NCBI RefSeq assembly: GCF_026341515.1
Contig: NZ_JAPEOK010000001.1
Span: 2,728,001 to 2,792,000, forward strand
Direction: 5' to 3'
Source of the DNA: Streptomyces sp. NBC_00878
Lineage (GTDB): Bacteria > Actinomycetota > Actinomycetes > Streptomycetales > Streptomycetaceae
DNA length: 64,000 nt
The notes below the pieces were generated by a model. That model ran no database searches and had not been told where the DNA came from. It worked only from the letters and a program-made list of their open reading frames with translations. The translations under genes and the position numbers were made by a program. Positions 57,847 to 64,000 of the stretch are shown piece after piece. Position 1 is the first letter of the stretch; each line of letters opens with the position of its first letter.

Positions 57847-58098
57847 CCGAAAGGATCAGATCCGCAAGACCTCACGCCGGAAAATCTTCGGATGTTGCCG
57901 GGGCGGACGGCTTGTATCCGAACCGTTGCAGGTCCGTCGGAAGCGGCCCACAGCGACGGCATAGTCTGTGGTGCCGTTCAGCGATCCCCGCTGATCAGCA
58001 CCCATGGTCCGCGTCGGACACATCCGGGCAACCGGATCCGTACGAAGTCCCATGTGGCAGCACTGAGTTGTTCGTTCACCTCCAGGGGGAGTCACACC

Positions 58099-59322
58099 AT
58101 GCGACCCATACGCCCGCCCTTCGCCGCCCGTCGAGGGAGGAGCCCGCGCCGCAGGACCTCCCCCGTGCTGGCCGCGGTCGGTCTGGCCACCGCACTGGCA
58201 CTGACCGCCACCGCCTGCGGTTCGGAGGACACCAATGCGAGCGCAGAGGCGTCGGCCTCCGCGGCGGGCGACGGCAAGATCAAGATCCCGGACGACATCA
58301 AGGACAGGCTCAAAGAACACGGGATCGACATCGACCAGTGGAAGGGCGGAGCCTGGAAGAACTGGGACAAGGACGACTGGCTGCGCGAGGCCGGTGACTA
58401 CATCAACCCGATCATCAAGGACCTGTGGGACCCGGACCGTATGCGCGAGGCCGAGGACCCGGACCAGGGCAAGGGCATCGACGAGAACGACCTCTCGGGT
58501 GACCAGGGCGTGACCGACCCGGAGCCGGAGCCCGTGGAGGCGCAGGCCGTCCCGGCGGGGTACCACGAGAACGCGCCCGAGGCGGGCAAGGTGTTCTTCG
58601 ACTCTCCCGAAGGCACGATGGTCTGTTCGGCGACCGTGGTCGAGGACCCGGCCCACCCGGGCAAGTCCAACCTCGTGTGGACCGCGGGCCACTGCGTACA
58701 CGCCGGCAAGAAGGGCGGCTGGTACCGCAACATCGCCTTCGTGCCCTCGTACAACAACGACGCCATGTCGGCGGCGGAGCTCCCGACCGCCACCAAGGAG
58801 GAGGTCGCTCCGTACGGTGTCTGGTGGGCAGACTGGGCGCAGACCTCGGACCAGTGGATCGAGCGGGGCGGCGCGACGGGCGGCGACGGTGCCTCGTACG
58901 ACTTCGCGGTCATTCATGTGACGCCGGAGAAGGGCAGCGGGGGCAAGTCCCTTGAGGAGACCCTCGGTTCGGCGCTCCCGGTGGACTTCAACGCTCCGGC
59001 CGTGGCGCAGGTCGGGGACATCACCGCGACCGGTTACCCGGCGGCGAAGCCGTTCGACGGGGAGACCATGTACCAGTGCGCGGACAAGCCGGGCAGGCTG
59101 TCGATCGCCAAGTCCGAGCCGACGATGTACCGCATCGGGTGCACCATGACCGGTGGTTCGTCGGGCGGTGGCTGGGTCGCGACGGGTTCGGACGGCAAGC
59201 CCGCGCTGGTGTCCAACACCTCGATCGGCCCGGTGACCGCGGGCTGGCTGGCGGGCCCGCACCTGGGCACCGAGGCCAAGGGAGTCTACGACGGGGTGAG
59301 CAAGAAGTTCGCGACGCAGTAG
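58099..59322 (+). CDS. Trypsin-like serine protease lipoprotein 1
   Basis: 407 residues from ATG 58099 with AGGGGGAG upstream. Basic N-region, hydrophobic core and lipobox-like ATAC (Cys 40). After a short acidic linker comes a 55-residue domain rich in Trp, Asp and Lys (RLKEHGIDIDQWKGGAWKNW onward), with no family I know. The peptidase domain has LVWTAGHCV (His), SYDFAVIHV (Asp) and MTGGSSGGGW (Ser), a glutamyl-endopeptidase-like S1 arrangement. It would be anchored outside the cell. The next gene is a close paralogue. Confidence 0.85.
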   Translation: MRPIRPPFAARRGRSPRRRTSPVLAAVGLATALALTATACGSEDTNASAEASASAAGDGKIKIPDDIKDRLKEHGIDIDQWKGGAWKNWDKDDWLREAGDYINPIIKDLWDPDRMREAEDPDQGKGIDENDLSGDQGVTDPEPEPVEAQAVPAGYHENAPEAGKVFFDSPEGTMVCSATVVEDPAHPGKSNLVWTAGHCVHAGKKGGWYRNIAFVPSYNNDAMSAAELPTATKEEVAPYGVWWADWAQTSDQWIERGGATGGDGASYDFAVIHVTPEKGSGGKSLEETLGSALPVDFNAPAVAQVGDITATGYPAAKPFDGETMYQCADKPGRLSIAKSEPTMYRIGCTMTGGSSGGGWVATGSDGKPALVSNTSIGPVTAGWLAGPHLGTEAKGVYDGVSKKFATQ

Positions 59323-59515
59323 TAGCGGCATGAGGACGGACGGCGGCAAGGTGGCCTCACGGAAACCTTCACCGCCCGCCCGCCGTTCGTCCTCGACTCC
59401 CCCGGCATAGTGGGGTGTCGCGGTGGCACGGGCTCCGCGGAGAGCCTGCTTCGCGTTCTTCGCGCCTGCCCCGCAGAGGAATAAAGACGCACGTTTTTTC
59501 GGGGGTAACAACACC

Positions 59516-60736
59516 ATGCGTTCCACACGTCCGTCCTTCGCGGGGAGTCGTCCGTCCTTCGCGAGCAGTCGTGGGCGGCGCCGCATCCTCGCCGCCACCG
59601 GACTCGTAGCGGCTCTGGCGCTCACCGCCACCGCCTGCGACTCGGGCGACGACAACGCCGTCGACAAGCCGGCCGCCACGGGCTCCGGGGCCTCCGGCGG
59701 CGACAAGCTGGAAATTCCCGCCGACATCGCCGACAAGCTCAAGGAGCACGGCATCGATGTCGACGACTGGAAGGACGGCGCATGGAAGAACTGGGACAAG
59801 GACGAGTGGCTCAGTGAGGCCCAGGACTTCGTCAACCCGGTGATCGAGGACCTCTGGAAGCCCGAGCGGATGAAGTCCGCCAAGGACCCGGACAAGACGA
59901 TCTCCGCGAAGGACGCCTCGGCCGACCAGGGAGTGAGCGATCCGGCGCCGGCCCCGGTCACGGCGACGCGGGAGAACACCCCGTACCACGACAACGCCGC
60001 CCCGGTCGGGAAGGTGTTCTTCGACTCCCCCGAGGGCTCGATGGTCTGCTCCGGCACGGTCGTCAAGGACCCGCGCAACCCGGGCAGGTCCAACCTCGTG
60101 TGGACCGCGGGCCATTGCGTGCACGCGGGCGGTGGCGGCGGCTGGTACCGCAACATCGCGTTCGCGCCCGCCTACAACGACCTCGGCAAGTCCGAGGCCG
60201 AGCTGGCCGACGCGACACAGCAGGAGATCACCCCGTACGGCCAGTTCTGGGCTGACTGGGCGTCGACGTCGAACGAGTGGATCCAGGGCGGCTCGGATTC
60301 GGGCGGCGCGGGTGCCGCGTACGACTACGCGGTGCTGCACGTGAAGCCGGAGTCCGGCTCCAAGTCCCTTGAGGAGACCGTCGGTACGGCGCTGGACGTG
60401 GACTTCTCCACCCCCGCCGCGGCGGACGCGGGCACGATGGGCGCCTGGGGTTACCCGGCCGCGCCGCCCTACAACGGTCTGATCATGCACAAGTGCGTCG
60501 ACCGGCCGGGCCGGCTCTCGCTCGGCTCGACCCTGCCGACGATGTACCGCATCGGCTGCACCATGACGGGCGGTTCGTCGGGCGGCGGCTGGTTCCGCGT
60601 CATCGACGGCAAGACCGTACTCGTCTCGAACACGTCGATCGGCCCGGCCGACAACACCTGGCTCGCGGGACCCCAGCTGGGCCAGGGCGCCGAGACGATC
60701 TACGACAACATGAGCAAGGAGTACGGCGACAAGTAG
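59516..60736 (+). CDS. Trypsin-like serine protease lipoprotein 2 (tandem paralogue)
   Basis: 406 residues from ATG 59516, found 193 bases after the first copy. Same plan: basic signal peptide, lipobox-like ATAC, linker, the KLKEHGIDVDDWKDGAWKNW domain, then LVWTAGHCV, AYDYAVLHV and MTGGSSGGGW. The two copies are similar over almost their whole length, while the signal-peptide basic region has an extra RPSFA-type repeat (PSFAGSRPSFASS) in this one. The duplication is therefore fairly old, and both triads are intact. The hairpin terminator after this copy suggests that the pair is one unit. Confidence 0.85.
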   Translation: MRSTRPSFAGSRPSFASSRGRRRILAATGLVAALALTATACDSGDDNAVDKPAATGSGASGGDKLEIPADIADKLKEHGIDVDDWKDGAWKNWDKDEWLSEAQDFVNPVIEDLWKPERMKSAKDPDKTISAKDASADQGVSDPAPAPVTATRENTPYHDNAAPVGKVFFDSPEGSMVCSGTVVKDPRNPGRSNLVWTAGHCVHAGGGGGWYRNIAFAPAYNDLGKSEAELADATQQEITPYGQFWADWASTSNEWIQGGSDSGGAGAAYDYAVLHVKPESGSKSLEETVGTALDVDFSTPAAADAGTMGAWGYPAAPPYNGLIMHKCVDRPGRLSLGSTLPTMYRIGCTMTGGSSGGGWFRVIDGKTVLVSNTSIGPADNTWLAGPQLGQGAETIYDNMSKEYGDK

Positions 60737-60772
60737 GCGCCCGTACGTCCTCGGCGCCCGCCCCGCATACGG

Positions 60773-60809
60773 CGAAGGCCCGCCCCGTCTGGCAGGGGGC
60801 GGGCCTTCG
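60773..60809. terminator. Bidirectional hairpin terminator
   Basis: CGAAGGCCCGCCCC / GGGGCGGGCCTTCG, 14-bp perfect stem with a 9-base loop, between convergent protease 2 and hflX. Confidence 0.85.
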
Positions 60810-60831
60810 TCGTATGCGATCAGAGCAGAGA

Positions 60832-62325
60832 TCAGGCGGCCGGCACCGGAACGTACGGCATCAGCTCCGCCGCCAGTTCCTCGTGCACCCGCACCTTCAG
60901 CAGGGTGCCCTCCGGGGTGTGCTCCTCGGAGATCACCTCGCCCTCGGAGTGGGCGCGCGCGACCAGTCGGCCGAGCGTGTACGGCACGAGGACCTCGATC
61001 TCGACCGAGGGGCGCGGCAGTTCGATGTCGACGAGCGCGAGCAGCTCGTCGATGCCCTGGCCCGTACGGGCCGAGACGGCGATGGAGCGCTTCTCGTTCC
61101 GCATCAGCCGCTGGAGCACCAGCGGGTCGGCCGTGTCCGCCTTGTTGATCACCACGATCTCGGGCACCTTGGTCGCGCCCACGTCGCGGATGACCTCGCG
61201 CACGGCGGCCAGCTGCTCCTCCGGCGCCGGGTGCGAACCGTCCACCACGTGCAGGATCAGGTCGGCGTCGCCGACCTCCTCCATTGTGGAGCGGAACGCC
61301 TCGACGAGGTGGTGCGGCAGGTGCCGGACGAATCCGACGGTGTCCGCGAGTGTGTAGATCCGCCCGCTGGGCGTCTCGGCACGGCGCACGGTCGGGTCGA
61401 GGGTGGCGAACAGTTCGTTCTGCACCAGCACGCCCGCGCCCGTGAGGCGGTTGAGCAGCGAGGACTTGCCTGCGTTGGTGTAACCGGCGATCGCCACCGA
61501 GGGCACCTTGTTGCGACGGCGCTCCTGGCGCTTGATCTCGCGGCCGGTCTTCATGTCCGCGATCTCCCGGCGCATCTTCGCCATCTTCTCGCGGATGCGG
61601 CGCCGGTCGGTCTCGATCTTGGTCTCACCGGGACCACGGGTGGCGAGTCCGCCGCCCTTGCCGCCGCCCATCTGACGGGACAGCGACTGACCCCAGCCTC
61701 GCAGCCTCGGCAGCATGTACTGCATCTGCGCGAGCGCGACCTGCGCCTTGCCCTCCCGGGACTTGGCGTGCTGGGCGAAGATGTCGAGGATCAGGGCCGT
61801 ACGGTCGATGACCTTGACCTTGACGACGTCTTCGAGGTGGATGAGCTGGCCCGGCGAGAGCTCACCGTCGCAGATGACGGTGTCCGCGCCGGTCTCGAGC
61901 ACGATGTCCCGCAGTTCGTTGGCCTTGCCGGAGCCGATGTACGTGGCCGCGTCGGGCTTGTCGCGGCGCTGGACCACGCCGTCGAGCACGAGCGCGCCCG
62001 CGGTCTCGGCGAGGGCGGCCAGCTCCGCGAGGGAGTTCTCAGAGTCGGTCACGGTCCCCGTGGTCCACACACCGACGAGTACCACGCGCTCCAGACGGAG
62101 CTGTCGGTACTCGACCTCGGTGACGTCCTCGAGCTCGGTGGAGAGGCCCGCGACACGGCGCAGGGCCGCACGGTCGGAGCGGTCGAACTGGTCGCCGTCC
62201 CGGTCTCCGTCGACCTCGTGGCTCCAGGCGACGTCCTCTTCCATCAGGGCATCGGCCCGAAGACCGTCGGGGTAGTTCTGCGCGAGGCTCTGCGTGTCCT
62301 GGGAAGGGGAAGAAGAGGAGGTCAT
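60832..62325 (-). CDS. hflX: Ribosome-splitting GTPase HflX
   Basis: 497 residues from ATG 62325 with AAGGACCC upstream. The HflX N-terminal domain (VVLVGVWTTGT, TYIGSGKANELRDIVLETGA) and the glycine-rich linker (GGGKGGGLATRGPGETKIETDRR) precede the G domain: G1 GYTNAGKSS, G2/switch TLDPTVRRAE, G3 DTVGFVRHLP, G4 NKAD and G5 SARTG. It acts in ribosome rescue or antibiotic stress in the cytoplasm. Convergent with protease 2. Confidence 0.95.
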   Translation of the reverse strand: MTSSSSPSQDTQSLAQNYPDGLRADALMEEDVAWSHEVDGDRDGDQFDRSDRAALRRVAGLSTELEDVTEVEYRQLRLERVVLVGVWTTGTVTDSENSLAELAALAETAGALVLDGVVQRRDKPDAATYIGSGKANELRDIVLETGADTVICDGELSPGQLIHLEDVVKVKVIDRTALILDIFAQHAKSREGKAQVALAQMQYMLPRLRGWGQSLSRQMGGGKGGGLATRGPGETKIETDRRRIREKMAKMRREIADMKTGREIKRQERRRNKVPSVAIAGYTNAGKSSLLNRLTGAGVLVQNELFATLDPTVRRAETPSGRIYTLADTVGFVRHLPHHLVEAFRSTMEEVGDADLILHVVDGSHPAPEEQLAAVREVIRDVGATKVPEIVVINKADTADPLVLQRLMRNEKRSIAVSARTGQGIDELLALVDIELPRPSVEIEVLVPYTLGRLVARAHSEGEVISEEHTPEGTLLKVRVHEELAAELMPYVPVPAA

Positions 62326-62427
62326 TGGGTCCTTACGTCGATGGGGATACCTGTCGGACGACGGACTTCCGTCCGACACTCACGACAACGTCCGGGGCCG
62401 CCGGGAGATTCCCGCCCGGGGTCCGGA

Positions 62428-62485
62428 GGGCCGTGCCGTCGACCCGGAATGGCGTCGATGTGAAGATGTTCGCACGGCACGGCCC
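62428..62485 (-). terminator. Probable terminator of the M1 peptidase gene
   Basis: GGGCCGTGCCG / CGGCACGGCCC, 11-bp arms with a 36-base loop, 25 bases past the stop codon on the minus strand. Confidence 0.5.
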
Positions 62486-62509
62486 GTCTCGTCATCAGGG
62501 TTTTGGCGG

Positions 62510-64000
62510 CTATCGCGTGCGCTTGGCGTGCTTCTTGGCGGGCACGGTGCTGCGCCAGTCGGGGTGGCCCGGCATGGGCGGGGTCTTCTCCCCGTAGAGC
62601 CATGCCTCGAAGAAGCCGCTCAGCTCGCGGCCCGCGACGGCCGAGGCGAGCTGCTCGAAGTCCGCGGTGTCCGCGACACCGTCGTGGTGGGTGCTCACCC
62701 AGGTGCGCTCCAGCTGCTCGAAGGCGGGGCGGCCGATCTCCTCGCGGAGCGCGTACAGGAACAGGGCGCTGCCGTCGTAGACGTTCGGCCGGAAGATGCT
62801 GAGCTTCTCGCCGGGCGCGGCCCCCTTGGGCGCGGCGGGCGGGCCGCCGGCGGCCCGCCAGGTGTCGGACGCCCGGTAGGCGGCACGCATCCGCGCCTCC
62901 ATGGGCTTGTCGGCCTTCTCCTCTGCGTAGAGGGCCTCGTACCAGGTGGCGTGTCCTTCGTTGAGCCACAGGTCGGACCAGGTGCGCGGGGAGACGCTGT
63001 CGCCGAACCACTGGTGTGCCAGTTCGTGCACCATGATCGACTCGACATACCACTTCGGGTACTCGGGGCGCGTGAAGAGCTCTCTCTCGAAGAGAGAGAG
63101 CGTCTGTGTCTCCAGTTCGAACCCGGTGCTCGCCTCGGCGATGAGCAGCCCGTACGTCTCGAAGGGGTAGTCGCCGACCTTCTCCTGCATCCAGGCGATC
63201 TGGTCGGGTGTCTTCTTGAGCCACGGTTCCAGCAGCTCGCGGTCCTTGGTGGGCACCACATCGCGTACGGGCAGGCCGTCGGGCCCGCTTCGGTGCAGCA
63301 CGGAGGAGCGGCCGATGGACACCTGGGCCAGCTCGGTGGCCATGGGGTGCTCGGTCCGGTACGTCCAGGTGGTGGCCTCGGCCCCGCGGGTCGCGCCCGC
63401 GGGCAGCCCGTTGGCTACGGCCGTGTAGCCGTTGGGCGCGGTGACCCGGATGGTGAACATCGCCTTGTCCGAGGGGTGGTCGTTGCCCGGGAAAACCCGG
63501 TGGCCGGCGTCGGCCTGGTTGGCCATGGCGAGGCCGTCCGCGGTCGGCACCCAGCCGCTCTCCTGGTCCTTGCTCGACACCGGGTTGCTGTCGTGGCGCA
63601 CGGTGATCCTCATCCGGAAGCCGGGAGGCAGGGGCTCCGCGGGCGTGACCACCAGGTCCTCTCCGGCGCTCCGGAACTCCGCGGGCGCGCCGTCGACCTC
63701 GACGGATCGCACTGTTCCATGCGAGTAGTCAAGATTGAACTGCTCCAGCCAGTCCGTCGTCCGGGCCTCGATCGTGGTGACGGCGGGCAGCGGCTTGCTG
63801 TTGCTGCCGGGATAGGTGAACGCGAGGTCGTACGCCGTGACGTCGTACCCGGGGTTGCCCAGGTACGGGAAGAGCCGGTCGCCGATGCCGAGCGGGGCCG
63901 GAGCAGGCGCGCTCGCGGCGATGAGGCAGACGGAGGCGGCGGAGGCGAGGAACGCCGTACGGAGCCGTCGGGGGGCCTTCGGGCGTGCGGTCCCGGTACG
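62510..64000 (-). CDS. M1-family metallopeptidase (aminopeptidase), secreted; N-terminus outside the window
   Basis: At least 497 residues; no start lies within the window. The frame is open to 64000, where the sequence reads RTGTARPKAPRRLRTAFLAS, a signal peptide whose first few residues lie beyond the edge; a shorter GTG at 63712 would lose the first domain. Zinc motif HELAHQW with downstream WLNEGHATWYE (Glu ligand), and EASTGFELETQT in place of the classic GxMEN loop, as in many actinobacterial M1 enzymes. It would trim N-terminal residues from extracellular peptides. Confidence 0.9.
   Translation of the reverse strand, partial: RTGTARPKAPRRLRTAFLASAASVCLIAASAPAPAPLGIGDRLFPYLGNPGYDVTAYDLAFTYPGSNSKPLPAVTTIEARTTDWLEQFNLDYSHGTVRSVEVDGAPAEFRSAGEDLVVTPAEPLPPGFRMRITVRHDSNPVSSKDQESGWVPTADGLAMANQADAGHRVFPGNDHPSDKAMFTIRVTAPNGYTAVANGLPAGATRGAEATTWTYRTEHPMATELAQVSIGRSSVLHRSGPDGLPVRDVVPTKDRELLEPWLKKTPDQIAWMQEKVGDYPFETYGLLIAEASTGFELETQTLSLFERELFTRPEYPKWYVESIMVHELAHQWFGDSVSPRTWSDLWLNEGHATWYEALYAEEKADKPMEARMRAAYRASDTWRAAGGPPAAPKGAAPGEKLSIFRPNVYDGSALFLYALREEIGRPAFEQLERTWVSTHHDGVADTADFEQLASAVAGRELSGFFEAWLYGEKTPPMPGHPDWRSTVPAKKHAKRTR

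Larger units (their letters stand above)
57500..58098. other. Intergenic region between the siderophore operon and the lipoprotein protease
   Basis: About 600 bases, divergent. Two dyads lie at 57786-57813 and 57825-57846. TTGACA is readable on the minus strand at 57795-57790. No TTAGGTTAGGCTAACC-type iron box (DmdR/IdeR) was found. No small gene supported. Confidence 0.55.

Noticed and set aside
57639..58397. 252-codon plus-strand frame before protease 1
   Set aside because: Out of frame with the protease signal peptide, Arg/Pro/Gly-rich and crossing the divergent promoter region.

Overview
The window is a stretch of Streptomyces chromosome. The DNA is very GC-rich with GC3-biased codons, and it carries recognisable Streptomyces core genes: hrdB (principal sigma factor) next to whiH (sporulation regulator), parE, the nrdR-nrdJ pair beside lexA with an actinobacterial SOS box, hflX and rnhB. 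No tRNA, rRNA, CRISPR array or phage was recognised. The only transposase trace is a short IS110-family remnant.

Layout. 1-7187: a probable membrane/sensor gene fragment, a 32-residue peptide, parE, a small Cys/His protein, a secreted trypsin-like protease, hrdB and whiH. 7350-14782: an ABC ATPase-permease fusion, a Nudix/winged-helix regulator with its own operator, a glycogen-debranching-like protein and a DUF4192 protein with a pair of DnaA boxes upstream. 14990-29917: an accessory block. It starts with a peptide-use regulon (M20 peptidase, TetR regulator, five-gene oligopeptide ABC transporter, S9 prolyl-oligopeptidase-type enzyme) whose two divergent transcription units share one operator type. 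It continues with a fluoroacetate-dehalogenase-like hydrolase, a tartrate/malate-type dehydrogenase, a LysR regulator, and an NCS1 permease and an SDR that are both frameshifted. 30008-43152: RecQ helicase fused to a phosphoribosyltransferase-like domain, conserved hypotheticals, rnhB, a TetR/MFS efflux pair with two identical-arm palindromic operators, a DUF4153-type membrane protein, an ADP-ribosylglycohydrolase, the IS110 remnant, a phosphatase, a YdbC-type protein and a TerD protein. 43235-50302: nrdJ, nrdR, lexA and a DinG-type helicase (nucleotide supply and DNA damage response). 50415-57499: an NIS siderophore operon (aminotransferase, two IucA/IucC synthetases, acetyltransferase). 58099-64000: two tandem paralogous serine-protease lipoproteins with a shared uncharacterised N-terminal domain, hflX and an M1 aminopeptidase that runs off the right edge.

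The best candidates for undescribed biology are (i) the TetR-controlled peptide import/hydrolysis regulon, with operator TGTAGTCA-N7-TGACTACA found both in a near-ideal leaderless promoter and in the divergent tetR/transporter region; (ii) the NIS siderophore operon, which has diaminobutyrate-type aminotransferase, acetyltransferase and two synthetases but no decarboxylase or monooxygenase beside it; (iii) the paired lipoprotein proteases; and (iv) recurrent short tandem repeats at or just after the 3' ends of genes. All calls come from reading the sequence and from knowledge of families; no database search was run.
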